DNA from: Atopsyche davidsoni
Taxonomy: Eukaryota > Arthropoda > Insecta > Trichoptera > Hydrobiosidae
Direction of reading: 5' to 3'
Length of the DNA: 64,000 nucleotides
Assembly (NCBI GenBank): GCA_022113835.1
Contig: JAILWY010000014.1
Location: 13,699,501-13,763,500 of the forward strand
Both the position numbers and the translations under genes were made by a program. This document shows, piece by piece, positions 49,036 to 61,995 of this stretch. Within the stretch, counting starts at the first letter, position 1. The number at the start of each line of letters is the position of its first letter. The notes under the pieces are model-generated. The model ran no database searches. It saw only the letters and a list, made by a program, of their open reading frames with translations, and was not told the origin of the DNA.

Positions 49036-52000
49036 TTAATCATTACGTATTATATATTAACTTAGCGTCGCTGTGCCGAGATATAAGGAGTAGATCTATT
49101 TACCATTTGATTCTTAAAGCAAGACTTTCATATAACGTGGCATGGATGAATTGGCATGGCAAACTGCTTCAAATATGTTACAATCAGACCTTGTATATGT
49201 TGCTTTAAGTCATATAGTATAATTTACTGTACAAGATAGAATTGAAAGCTCTATGCAAGAGATAGGTCACCTGACTGAAGCAATCTTAAAGATACTTAGA
49301 GGTAGAAGAAAAAAAAAAAAGATTTTATGTAAAATTAACCATTGATGTGTCTATACGACAGAGACAGTATTTTAAAGTTATGTTGCAACATTGTTGACAT
49401 AAAATATAATAGTCCATATATACATTGTATTTAAAATAATAGCAAAACAGAGTGATTTAATATACATTTTGGCGAAATTGTTAATTTGAGTTTGGTCTGC
49501 TTATGCTGTAACTGAGTCAAAGTCATTATTGATACATACAAATGTATAAAAGATTAAATTTAAAGATTTCAGTATACACTATATAGTCTGGCAGGGATAG
49601 GAAAGACTGTTACGAAATGGTGTTGTAAGCAATCAGTGCTGATAGAAATTTTATTGCATAATATTTGGTAATTAATCGTGCATATACTAAATATCTAACA
49701 ATAGTCAATACTATTACATATACAATCAAGGTATGGAACGAGATATCAAAACCCAGGTGCTGTAAGTAATTACAGGTAGGTTTGGTGGAAAGGTAATGCG
49801 TTTCTTATGATTTGTGAGATCGTTCGCGAGATCTAAGGCACGGAAGTGCGTTACACGTAAGATATAACGTTTACACACAACTTCCTACAGATAACTATTA
49901 TGATACACAGAATAGACGCGATAAGAATGGTGTAGAAACCAGGGGCGTGCAGTCAGAGGTTAATATATGAAAAGTTTATGTAGACTCTATTTATGGAGTT
50001 ATATAAAAACAATCGGGGTCCAATGAAGATTTAAAGGACTAGTGGCGTGCTTTTCGTGGGCTTGTAGGTTTATGCACAAGGCGTAGAAGAGGCTACGATT
50101 CAAGTACAGATTTGAATGACGTGTACATTTTGTATCAATATATATTTTTTAAACAAGTGAAAAACATGCAAACTCGTAAAACGAACTCGTACTTGCTATT
50201 GTCGAGAGCTTCTGCGATCGAAAAACTGCGGCGGTTGAATGGCCGGAGGGCTTTGCGGTGGATCGACCATCTCGTAGTTTGACATTTCGAAAAGTCAACG
50301 GATTTGGTTGAAAAAATTTCTATGATGCGGTAAGGTCAACATTTATGTCGCTAAAGCCAAAATATCAAATTGACATACTCACAATTATTATTTAAGGTAA
50401 TAAATTTATTTTCGGTTATCGTAAAGCAAAGATACATACTTTATTAATCTTCGTATTTTAAGCAGATTGATTTAGTTGCAAAAATATGTTTGAGATTGGG
50501 TCGTCCATTATTACGATATAATAGAATTGCAATTGAAGACAGCTACATTACCGGAGACGAAATGTATGAATCAAAAGTAGGATTCGACTTCCGTGCTGCT
50601 TAGTTATTTTAAGGGTATAGATTTTTCCAGTTGACACAAGTATCGCAGTCGAAAACAGAAAAAGAAAACAAGGATGCGGCTTCACACCCAATAAACAATT
50701 CGACTAACAAAAAAGGCGAAGCCCAGCATCATAATGCATGCAAAAATACGACTTGACGCCCTCGGCATGCAAGAGACAACGAGGGCAGGCAATGTATACA
50801 AATCCTAACTGTAAAAGGAGCATGCATCGATCAGATAACATTGTTTTGGTCGGTCGGAATGACTTGGCGTATTTTTTATTAAATTGTATCATCACAGTGT
50901 TTATTTCTCCGGCGACCGCGGCGCCTTTCTTCTCGCCGGCGTTTCGGCGCGGGCGCGGGACCCGTCTTCACGGCGCGGGTATCTGTGTGTGGGTGCGATC
51001 AAATACTAAAAGGTTTCGATTAGATTTCGAGCGTATTAAAATTTAATTAACACCTATGTAGGCTATTAACAGGTATTTAGGTTGGCTGCATATATACAGG
51101 ATGATTCAAAAGAGTACTTTGGTGTTCGTACGAATGAGGTGAGATCTATTGATAATATTAAATAAAATATATACGAGTAAAATATTTTAAAACTTAGATG
51201 TGGAATGCGAATCACAGTTACCGACCGAAGAATAAATAAAAACTTGTTATATTTTAAGTTTGTCAAAAATAAATATTTTGATAATATTTCTTAAAAATAA
51301 ATATGTTTTATTTAAATATATATTTAAACTATCCGCAATTCAACAATTAAATGACGTTTCAAAAGGTCAATTTTTACTAATATACTATAGCATGAGGAAA
51401 AAAAAAAGTCATAAATATATAATTAAAGGTAATTTTGAAACTACAAACATTAAAATACTAATTTTTTACGTTATCAGTAGTAATGTGAAAGTAATCGATT
51501 CACACGTGACGCTAGAATTTTTTTCGCATTGTAATTTCATTACATGTCAATTTATTTGTAAGTCTATCTAAATATTTCATGAGTACACAACAATGGATGT
51601 GTTTGGATGAAGTATGCGGTTTTCGAAACACTTTACAAAATCCATTACTAACCACGAGTATTTGAAGCACACAGTAAAAGCAAAATTTCAATTTAGTATC
51701 TACCGTAGTACATTCCCACTCAAAAGTACTTACTTTAATACATTAGTATACTTAACTACTCGAGATAGTAAAAATCAATAAAAAAATATATTGCTTACTA
51801 TGGTATGCGAGTATGCATTTAATTTCATGGTACTATCCAAACAAATAAGGTATTTATTTGAATAAAATTGTTTTTAGTGTTTTAAACATGAAAGATATTT
51901 TTCTAATTAAATTTTTCAAATACGAAAAACTCAACAGCCAAATCTACACTAATAAAAAAATTGATACAAGGCCAATTATATACTACATTTTTAGTGGGCT

Positions 52001-55000
52001 AACACCGTGTTATTTTATAGATGAAATTGGTAATATAATACTGTATTACAAATATTTTTAAAATATACACAATTAACAAATTTTTAGTATTTATACAATA
52101 AAAAAGTATCTATTGTTCAGATGGTGAAATGTTATTTGAAACACGGTATATTATAGATGCAATTTGTGCATATACACTGTTTTATAAGTGATTCAGTGAC
52201 CTACGCTTAGCCTCAATGAGTTTATTTGACTTCGGTCCACCATCAAAAGAGCGTCTTTATTTATCATCGAAGATCAAGAGGTGCATATGATTATTGATAC
52301 GAATAAAAAAAATATCCCTCCGATCGATCAACACCGCATTACCATTCTTAATTTAGATCGCATTGAACTCTAAATGATCTACAAGCCGGGGAGAGCTGTG
52401 TATCTTCGTCAGTAACGTAAACAGCCAAATTTTAATGTAAGCGAATTAAACTTCAAAAGACTGCCGGCAAATGTACAAAATGGCGACTCGGCATTCAGGA
52501 CGCTGGCAGCAAAACAAAAAAAAAATATTTAGGCTTATTCAAAAATAATTACTTAAATTGTGACATTCAAATAATGATGTTTTTATATACTAAAATAAAT
52601 AAGTAGTGTGCATAAAAGCATTTTTGGTTAAAGTTATGTTTCAGTTTAGTGTTCATGAAAATGTTGTCTTGCCCTGTGCAGTATGGTAACACGTGTACAC
52701 AGTGTTAAATAACAAAAAAGTACAGCTGTAAGAAATACTAGGAAAAGCACGTGTAGATACACCCTCGGGGGGTATAAACAGGGTAATTAGTCATGCAAGC
52801 TCCTACCGCAAGTAATACATCATAGACCCTTGAGTGTCTATTAAAATAGTTTACAAACCAGAGTGTCTTTACCCAGGCAAGGGCTGAGCACACAGGAGGC
52901 AGATTGCAGCCATAAAGGTTGCCGGTCTAAACATAGCCGCCCCAGGACAGGCGCTGGGAGTGCGTGGAGCACTAAGGGCTAGTGATGGGAGCGACCGAGC
53001 ACGCGCAGTCGAATAATACAAATAATGCAATACGATATTTATAAGACAGTATCAGTTTTAATTCAAACTGTGTGTGTAGTAGTTTAAACTGTCGATAACA
53101 TGATTTGGATTATATTCGTAAAAAGAAAACTATCAAATATCGAGCATACATGATATAATATTTTTTAAAACATGATTCAGATATTCTAACCCAAAAAAAG
53201 CGAAATTCGTTGTATTTTACGTTATACTGTAAAAACAATATTTGAAAAAATAAATTATTGTATCTAAAACACTTTAAATAGATGAATGTTTGAGTTTGAG
53301 CTGTCAAAAACAAAAATAAAAAACTTCTAAAGAAATGGTAAAGGCAATATTTTATGCTATATTGAATCAGTCGATTTTTTTGTATGATTGATCGAACTAA
53401 TTCGGTTAGGAAAGCAATTCGATCGTGCACATCACTACAGTGCACCAAGGTCACCGGAACTGAGCACAGCTGCTGGGGAGGAGCAGATAATAGGAACAAG
53501 CAGCCACGGATCACTCAGGATAAAGGGACCCAGTCCACGAAATTAAACAGGCGGGTAGTATGCTCAACTTCCTGAGCTCTTTCGACTTTATGTTATTTCC
53601 TCAGTTATAAGGGAAAAGATAAACATTTAACTCGTGGCTAATACAAAAAAAAAAATGCTAGAAAGAGGCACAATACACTAAGAATTACATAATACATTTT
53701 ACATACTAAAAATCATGTAGGATTATTTTACGTCTATTTATTGTCTTTGATGCTAAATGAAAAAGGTAATAAAAATACTTTTTTTTAAAATGGTCACTAT
53801 TGTTTTATTCTTATTGTTATTTACCTGTAAAATAATTGCTGTGTTTCGAAACCTGCTTTGGACAAATTACAATAAGATAGTCGCAGTAGATTTATATTAA
53901 AACGTCTTTTTTAATTCTATTTCAATTTTCGTTGAATGTATTGTGAGCGGGTTTTTCAAGTCATCGAATAAAAATAGATTATTTTGCAGCATTAATAATA
54001 GAGTGTAACAAATACTTAATTTCAAAGCATTCATTTATATTCTCAGGTGCTTTAAAATTAATTATATATAGGTTATCTGGATACTTGAATGCATTTTATC
54101 TTTTATGTAAAGGTTTACGCGACAATCATTGAATGACTTCCAATAACACGTATGCTTACATGGCGGCGATGTGCGAGAGAAAGTAGGTTTGCTGAAAAAT
54201 CAAAATGATGTCAAACGAGCCTTACATAAGTTGTACTTATTAACAAGATAGTTTATGACAAACTGGATGACAAGACTCATGTCACATGATTCTTCCATCA
54301 ATCACCTTCTCTCTCGGGTAATCTTTCTTCTTAGATGACAAGATTGCGTGACTTTTGTGATGTCTTATTTGCATTACAAAAAATGAAATAGTTGTTTTTT
54401 TATAATTTACAAAAGTGACTTTCTATATGTATCCCTATTTCTATAAATTAGCACATAAAGTATAATTTATCATGTATTCAAACACTAAGCTAGTCATGAT
54501 ATCTATATATTAATATAAGTGATTTCAAAATTTAACATTTTATTGGGAAACTTTTTCTTACTTTAGTTTTGCCAGAACGTTACAATTTTAGAACCAATGA
54601 CACAACTTGTCTTGCAAAAAGGTATCGCTGTAAATAAAAGAAATTTGTGTTTTTTTAGGACATGCATGTCATCAGAATGACAAACTTGAGACGGGGGAAC
54701 ATTTTTGTTATTTTAAACTATCAAATCAATAAAAAGTTTTGCAGTTTTCAATATAATTTAAGGGGAGATGATGTTATATTACATCGGATTAACTGCACTA
54801 GAGTTGCTCTCTGATGTCACAAAAAGCGAACAAACTCTAGCGTTTTTTTCAAAAACTAATGTTTATTAATATATCATACACACAAGACGCGTAAAACGTT
54901 TGTTATGAAATCTTCATTGCTTAGAAGATCAACACGCAAAATTAGCGCAATTCGCGATAAAGTTCTAATTAAGAATCTACACAAGGACGGCTTGCTGTCG

Positions 55001-56129
55001 AAGGTGACTCATCCGAGAGACCAGCGCCTGCATTGGCTCAGGTTGAGGACTCTAATCACTCCTGGAGGTCGCTCGACTGATTGATAATCAACAGTTCTAC
55101 TCTGACGCAAATAAATTAGTATGGTGAATAGAAGTGTGGAATCGGAGACTTGCAAGGTTTTACCTGTTTTACCTTGTAATTTGATACTTCAATAAAAGAG
55201 GAGTCATTACCTACCAAAGCCGCTCTGGATATATTTAAATAAAAAATATATATTCGATTAATCGATTTAATAAAATAAGTATCAGATTAACTGCAACTTT
55301 GTAATTGCACACATTTTTTAAATAATAAAACCATTCAATATATAAACGATCGATTAACACATGAAACGATGGAAAAAACCTTCAAAACGTTTTGTGTGTA
55401 TCGATTACTAAAATATTGTATACACAAAAAGACCGTATTTGTAAAAAAAAAAAAATGCTCATGTAAATGAAATGAAATAAAATTTATAAAACATATATAA
55501 TAATCATCACGGTAAAAAAAAACGAAGTAGTTCATAAAATGCACAGAAGTCAACAATAATGAAGTACATCTAAAAAAAAAAAAAAAAACAACGCATGTAG
55601 GTTTTCATCCAGCAGCGGATTGACTGACGTACACAAAAGTGCCGACGTACAATTATTTTAATGGTAAACATTTACATATACACAATAATAACACCTTACA
55701 CACGGCTCGGCTCATGAGGGATTCTGTGAAATGGTTTCTAATACTGGTTAGTCCACCCGAGCGCTGACGTGTCCAGGTATCCTTCTCGGCTACAAGTAAA
55801 AGCCTATAAATCCAATATAATCTCCAACGTGTCCCATGACCTGCATATAAAAGACTTACAGGTATTTTTGACTCATCGGTTTATATCTATAACCTGAATT
55901 TATAATCGCTTCGTATTTTATACACGCACGAACAAGCTAGAGACAAGTTACACGTTTAAAATATGTTTACATATGCCTTAAATTTATTTCTTCAATAAGC
56001 TTCGCATAATCAATATAAATATATTTTAAAAGTAAAATTTACAGGTTTGTTTACAGATGTATAAAATTATGAATGCTTGAGGTTCAGTGTATATACAAAA
56101 TGCAGAGAAATAGCAAAGGAAATCAATTA
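49036..56129. other. long noncoding stretch
   Basis: About 7 kb without a supported gene. A GC-rich patch lies at 50905-51000. A solitary mariner-like terminus CAGGATGATTCAAAAG begins at 51097 after TA. ATGGCGG is at 54160-54166. Moderately GC-rich patches at 52860-53010 and 53390-53560 hold unrecognised frames only. Confidence 0.45.
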
Positions 56130-56360
56130 TATCGGCTTCTCACTTGAGCTCGAGGAGCAGGAGCGTGAAGGTTTGCGAACCTGGGAGAATCCTAATTGCG
56201 GATTGTCACCTTCTGGAGTGACGGCGGATAGCTCGTATCCTGCCGGATGACGTCACCGCCGGCTGGATTGGCAATCGGTGACGCTGGACGGAGCGTCTGA
56301 CATTATTGCTTCATCGGGAGGCAGTCGCGCGGTTTTGAGTCACCCGACGGTGCGAATCTT
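56130..56360. promoter_or_regulatory. GC-rich island with CRE
   Basis: A 230-bp GC- and CpG-rich block with TGACGTCA at 56248-56255, flanked by GCCGG words and two further TGACG half-sites (56217 and 56278 regions). No reading frame is convincing. A promoter or enhancer is inferred from composition and motif. Confidence 0.35.
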
Positions 56361-56999
56361 CCTTATTCAGCAAGCACGCAGGTCGACTTATAATCATCAC
56401 ACCATCGAAAGGAAATGACATAATCACAGAGCAGTAATATTGTAGTGAAGTACGTGAAAACGTAAATACTTGCTTGTCATACTGTTAAAATATATTTTTC
56501 ATAAAATTGCACTCTTGCTTACAATCTTGTTAATATATTTTTTTAAGTAAGCAGCATTCAGCTGACGCGGGACTCCATCCACCGCAGACGCTGGCTGGTG
56601 GGGTTGGCTCCCGCGGCAGACGGAAATAGAAGCCATTAGCGAATCCCTCCCGTGCGCGCACCGGCGCAAATAGCGGCCTGCGCATGTGCCATGTGCGTGA
56701 CTCACGCCGGGATCGAAATAAGGATTCCATCACAAGGCCTGCCATATTTTTAAAAGTTAATTTTCATACAAAACACATGCGTTATTGTTATTTAACATGC
56801 ATATTTTATTCACGCGACAGGTACAACGGTTCTGCATTTGCATATAACGAGTTAAGTTTTCACGTACTTTATGTGTTACAGGGCCCAACCTAGCAACAAC
56901 TATGGTTCGGTTTAACAATACAAACTTATATTTTAAAGAAAAGCATGCAAATCTATGTTATTTGTGTGCATTCCGTCTTTTGTTCGGCGTTCGTTTCAG
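56361..56999. other. noncoding, with a GC-rich patch
   Basis: A GC-rich patch at 56560-56720 is open on the minus strand in two overlapping frames, neither recognisable. Confidence 0.4.
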
Positions 57000-57121
57000 G
57001 AGCCGGTGCCGAGTCTGGGACCTTGAATCGTCAGCGCCGGTTTGTTGAACCGCCGCCTTGGCCATCAGCACTGGAGGACCACGGCGGAGGAAGCGGCGGT
57101 CACGCCAGTCGACGACTCTAA
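57000..57121 (+). CDS. candidate 3' coding exon, proline/glycine-rich tail
   Basis: A pyrimidine-rich tract ending TTCGTTTCAG makes a good acceptor just before 57000. From there one frame reads AGAESGTLNRQRRFVEPPPW, PSALEDHGGGSGGHASRRL, and TAA at 57119-57121. The exon is GC-rich against its surroundings, and an AATAAA at 57327-57332 could end the transcript. A second frame is open over an overlapping interval (57042-57296), which weakens the choice. No family is recognised and no upstream exon was found. Confidence 0.3.
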
Positions 57122-57928
57122 CTGGACCTTCAACTGGATGCGGGCGATGAGCGCTGGTGTGACACGCACGACGATCACAGCGATAATCCTTAGTTTTTTG
57201 AAGACCACGCGTAGGTCATGTTTAATGAAAAAAATATATACGACGCAAGTGATTTCCACGAGTATACGTTGTTTGAAAGTTAGTATCGAAGTTTGATGCA
57301 TACATCCGAATTATAAAGCAATACGGAATAAATTCATTAGATTAGCTTCTCGATATATTTTTGTTTAATTTGATAATCTCGTGTCCGTCTCGCGGTGCAA
57401 GGCTGCTGTGGTGGAAGCGTTGTCGTAATCTGCGAGTGAAATTGCCTCGTGGTCTATTTATTGTTTATTCGGAAGAAAATTTTACAATTATTTTGAATTG
57501 TTTAATCATTTCAATCGCTGAAAATGTATAAAGCTACATTCTCATAGTTACACCCTTAATTAAAGTTGTTTTTATATTTATTTAAATACGCCCTTTAAAT
57601 ATATAAATTAAATTTAACTCTTAAAGCAGGGATATTCCCATGTGACATAATTAATAGAGACAAGCAACACAACAAAACTGTTTGCTTTGAACATTACCCA
57701 GAGGGCTTCTACGTTAACTCGAGCGGACCACGGAGGTGAGTGACGATAAGCTAGGAGGATTTCCCATTTAAAGTAGACTACAGAAAACAACGGAGGAGTG
57801 TGCTGATTTATTACCAGACTCAAAATACTTCCCTTCCCCAGATAGTCGCAGACGAAGACACTCCGTGCGATAGCTCGGGTAATTAATTACCGAATGTTTG
57901 GGTCACAGCAGCTAAAAGCTATACGAAA
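57122..57928. other. noncoding stretch
   Basis: Composition returns to AT-rich after about 57190. No gene seen. Confidence 0.45.
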
Positions 57929-58346
57929 TAGTGATGGGCATCATCGAATCGTCGTAAAATAACCAACTCAGCCCTGATGATTAATCGATTGATTGTAAAT
58001 GTAATATTCAACTTATTTTTACGGATGTTAAAATATAAAAACACATTTATGCGATGCAAAGATAAATATTTTCTATAACACATATTGAATAATACTTCTT
58101 CGTTTCATAAAATCATTTTTATACTTAACATCTTTGATTCAAAATTAAAAACATTTCCTCAGTTATCGAACTAAATTTTTGACTGTTTGTAAATAATAAA
58201 TTGCAAAAATAATTTGAGTCGTATATCTGACTATACGAAATTTAATACAGTATTAAGTTTATTTTTAATATGCGCATTTAAAAATTATTTATGTATATAA
58301 ATTCGAATGAATCGAGTCTACAAACGATCGATTAGGCGCATCATTA
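57929..58346. mobile_element. possible hAT-like MITE
   Basis: The left end reads TAGTGATGGGCATCATCGAA from 57929. The right end, read inward from 58346, is TAATGATGCGCCTAATCGAT. About 15 of 20 positions agree, and the pattern resembles hAT termini. No 8-bp target duplication is preserved and the AT-rich interior has no transposase trace, so the call is tentative. Confidence 0.3.
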
Positions 58347-59639
58347 GTTAAATCCACATCACGAATGCTTCCAGATAGACAGATAAATAACCGACCTAGC
58401 CTATGCCTTTAAAGTTACAGAAAATTTAAAGTAAATATATACAGAGAGACCATCACCTTTACATTCACAATCAGAACCGTTTTTTCAGTATAACGAATTC
58501 GTACAAAAGCACGAGATTTATGGCACGCTAATCGTTTTCAGCGAAATAGGGGATGAAATAGACTGTAATTATTATGCAAATAAATGACTTTAATGTAAAG
58601 TTTTTTCTGCGTTGATGCAGCTTTATTCTTTGATTCTTGCTTCATTCTTTCGAAATTATTTAATTGATTGTTTTATTATTATTAAAGCGTGTTTAATTTC
58701 ATAAAATTGGAATTTAACGATACCATGTGACTTTTTCTTAATATTAGTAAGAAGTTTTATTTATTGTTACCAATTAGGTTTTAATTTAAAAATATTAGAG
58801 TTAAACAAGAAGTTGGTATAAGCTTTGTTAATTTGATAAATATTGAATTGATTCTCAATATTTAAAGCATATCTTAACAATTCAGCTACTAAACAAAGAT
58901 AAGGTGGATAAATTATAATCGCAGTAATAAATATCTTTATATATGTATGTAACGATAAGTCAACTAGATATTTGTGCTAGATTAGATATGAAGTATCACT
59001 TTAGCATATTATTTCAAATATATTTTTACAACAAGTAGTACACCATATCAAACAATAAAAAAACAGTTGCCAAACAATCAGAATTTACAGATCTATAACA
59101 ATGATAGACTGTTCTTACCGTAAAACTAGGCGATTCGCTAAAATCAAATTTTTTAAACGACACTAATACTTCAACAATGAGAAAATGTTATTTTTTGTTG
59201 ATCTCAGCGGTCAAATAAATAGTGTGAACGATTTTAGAAAACCAGGAGTATGAGACATTTATTTAAAAACAAAGATCTATTACTTGTACAATTTATTCAT
59301 TGCACAAAGTCGACAAAAGAAAATTTGAAGGCAGCCATATTTTATAGAAACTATTTACGGATTGCTTCCTCTAAAACCTTTCACACTTACTGATTTTTTA
59401 AATAATCACAGAAAAAACCTTAAATTTAAACTGAAGATCATACATCATGGGAAAATACGCGTTAATCTGTTCTTAAATCTTTAAGTACGCCCTGTTTGTG
59501 GAGTTATCGATTCGCAGAAACACAAACAAAATATATTAACCTTTTTTCAAATTTAATTTAAAAATCACTTACAAGTAGTCGGTTCTCACTCATGGACCAG
59601 TGGTATTGTTTTTTTATTTGCTCTTTTTTTATTGGGGTA
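58347..59639. other. AT-rich noncoding stretch
   Basis: Nothing recognised. Confidence 0.5.
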
Positions 59640-59960
59640 CATTTTAAACAGAAAACCGCGCCTGAGCAGCCCTGGCCTAGTTGGGACGTCTGGTCATTTT
59701 TTCACAGCTTCCTCAACAGCTGAACTGGGGAGCGTTTCGAATCCCCGGTTTTCGGGATCGACAGGGATGAAAAAAAAAACGGCTATTTTTGGTGATGTGT
59801 TAAATCTGGCGACACGTTGGCCTGGCGTACCGGCGGTTTTATTTAGTCTGCATTTTAAAGTTACCGCAGAACAAATAACATCGTGGAAGTCATCTGTCAT
59901 TTTGGCCATCTGTCCGTCGAATATTAAGACTTTAAACTGTATTTAAATTCAGTACTGGAT
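59640..59960 (+). repeat. SINE-like unit with tRNA-like head
   Basis: TGGCCTAGTTGG at 59673-59684 fits the tRNA A-box and GTTTCGAATCC at 59734-59744 fits the B-box with one mismatch, about 50 bases apart. The following ~200 bp (to about 59945) is GC-richer than the flanks and open on both strands (104 and 71 codons), as SINE bodies sometimes are by chance. No poly-A tail or target duplication is obvious. The family is not identified. Confidence 0.4.
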
Positions 59961-60199
59961 ATAGAAAATCAATTTATAAAAAAAATACAGTGAGTTTTGT
60001 GATTGACTTGAACACATTTTTTTTTTTTGTGGAAGGCAAATAGTGAGTTCCAAATAAATATATAATTTAAAAAAAAAACAAAAAGCTTGTGTTTTAAATT
60101 ATTATTTTAAAAAGTGCCTAGTTTCATAAACAATGAAATTTTAATGTGGAATAAGAATGACTAATAGAAAATTCCAGGGTATCCAATAAAGATATTGGT

Positions 60200-60350
60200 A
60201 AATCAATGTTCACAAAGAGGGGGCAGGTTAAGTAACCTGTGGCGGAAGTGAGCTGAGAGGGGAGGTAGCCTCTTCCCTTCACTAACTTTGTGCTGGGCGT
60301 GACGTCACGGCAGGGGCGCCCAGCCAGACGAGGGTTCCGCGAAGCAAAAA
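60200..60350. promoter_or_regulatory. GC-rich island with CRE
   Basis: CGTGACGTCACG at 60298-60309 repeats the 12-bp palindrome of the promoter-like block at 34853-34864. A small inverted repeat CAGGTTA/TAACCTG lies at about 60226-60241. No coding frame is evident. Confidence 0.35.
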
Positions 60351-61789
60351 AATAAATAAAACTCTGTTTTAATATTCGGGGACAAGAGTCGACAGCGGCA
60401 CATTTGTGGCTCCCGCTTTGCGTAATGTTGTTTGAAAGTTTTTCACGTGTTTACTGAGAAAATATCAAATGTAAAAAAAACGGTTTTTTTTTGTTGTAAA
60501 AGACGAGTAATAAAATAATAATGTTACTCAAACAAATGGAAAGTACGCTATGTTTTACGTAAAAAAAACATTTTATAATTCGATTTAAAACTTGCCGAAT
60601 TTTTTATGAATTGAAACGATTATCGCTTTTCTTGAGTATTATTTTAGAGGTGTACAGTGTAAAAATAAAATAGAGCTCAAAACGTGAAACTTGTGATTAT
60701 TTTGGGTACGAATTTACATTATTAAACGTTAGGTACTACTCCAATAATACAATAAGAGCATCAAATAGTTCCTCTACATTTAGAGAGTATCCTCTAAAAA
60801 ACAATATCATTTCCAAATGATGTAATTTTCCACATTTCTTTTTACCCAGTAGTAGAATATGTCGTGAAGCAACACCTTACCATTTGTATAAAAAATGACC
60901 AATGTCAAAAGAAAGAAAAATTACAGCATAGCAGATTATTTTAATATATATAGCAATAATATTTTTAATACGATATATAAGGACATTGGCTCTCATACTC
61001 ATAAAATGAAAAAATAAATTATAAAGTATTGTGACAATATATAATTAAATAATAATTGAAAAGATAAATTAGGAATATTTTTGCAATGGTTGCACGCCAT
61101 TGATAAATATAATAACGTAAAAATGATCGCGGTGGTTCATGTAACTATTACGTTAGTTAATTAAAATTGTTTTAGGTGAGACTGTGTGTAACTCACGAGC
61201 CGCACGTGCGACTTTCGAGGCTTTGGTACCACGTGTGGTAAATGAAGTAAGAAATGAACATCCTCGCTTCCCTTTTAACTCGGGAGATTTTGTTGAGGGT
61301 TGTGTTGCAAGGCGAGATTTCAGGAGTCGCAGATGCCGAGGGCCGGGGATGGAAATAGACTAAGTTGATGAGAGGTTTATACTCCAGGGTATGTTGTCCG
61401 GAAGCTGCAGTAATGAACAGAAACTTGTTGCGGAGATGGAGTAGTATAAGTTAATTAAATGACTAGTGTTTCGATGCCTTCGGCTATTTTTTAATGTAAT
61501 GAATAGTTGATAATTAAAGATGTTGAAATAAATTAAACATTATATATAAGATCCTGTAAAGTTATAAAAAAATATGATTACCAAAATTTAGTAAAATTAT
61601 TATGATATGTTGTAGTAACATATGCATACAATAATGTTGCGTATAAGTAAAAGCCAAAGCTAGGCAGTTATGTATTTAAGCACCATGAGCTTTGAATATT
61701 TGAATTTAAAAGCTATCTGCTAATCTTATATATACGAAGCTGTAAAAATAAGTCAACACCCGTTATGCATAATATCAGATTATAACAGT
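60351..61789. other. AT-rich noncoding stretch
   Basis: No gene seen. Two CACGTG palindromes lie close together near 61203 and 61231. Confidence 0.5.
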
Positions 61790-61995
61790 TTATCCGGACC
61801 GGCGGTGGTTCTGTCGAGACAAAGGCGCCGCTCTGCCCTGGTGGAAACTCAACACCTTCATCAGAGCTAAGAACCTGCAGGTCCATCGGAAGAAACCTGA
61901 TACCTTGGACCTCGCGGCTCCAACCGACGGCTGAAACGCAGCACCGGCTACTGATTTAATGCGACGATTCGACCTCTTGCGCCTGGCGGATGGAT
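61790..61995. other. GC-rich block, possible coding fossil
   Basis: About 200 bp of high G+C. One plus-strand frame reads YPDRRWFCRDKGAALPWWKL then NTFIRAKNLQVHRKKPDTLD before a stop. A minus-strand frame of similar length is also open. The plus-strand peptide looks protein-like but matches no family I can name. No splice sites are convincing. Confidence 0.25.

Noticed and set aside
53110..53514. 134-codon minus-strand open frame, the second longest in the window
   Set aside because: Most of it is low-complexity Phe/Leu/Ile/Tyr-rich translation of AT-rich DNA with no recognisable family.
55597..55625. TTTTCATCCAGCAGCGGATTGAC after a poly-A run, reminiscent of 3' ends of insect non-LTR elements
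   Set aside because: Only about 20 bases of resemblance, from memory of a general pattern, and no coding relic beside it.
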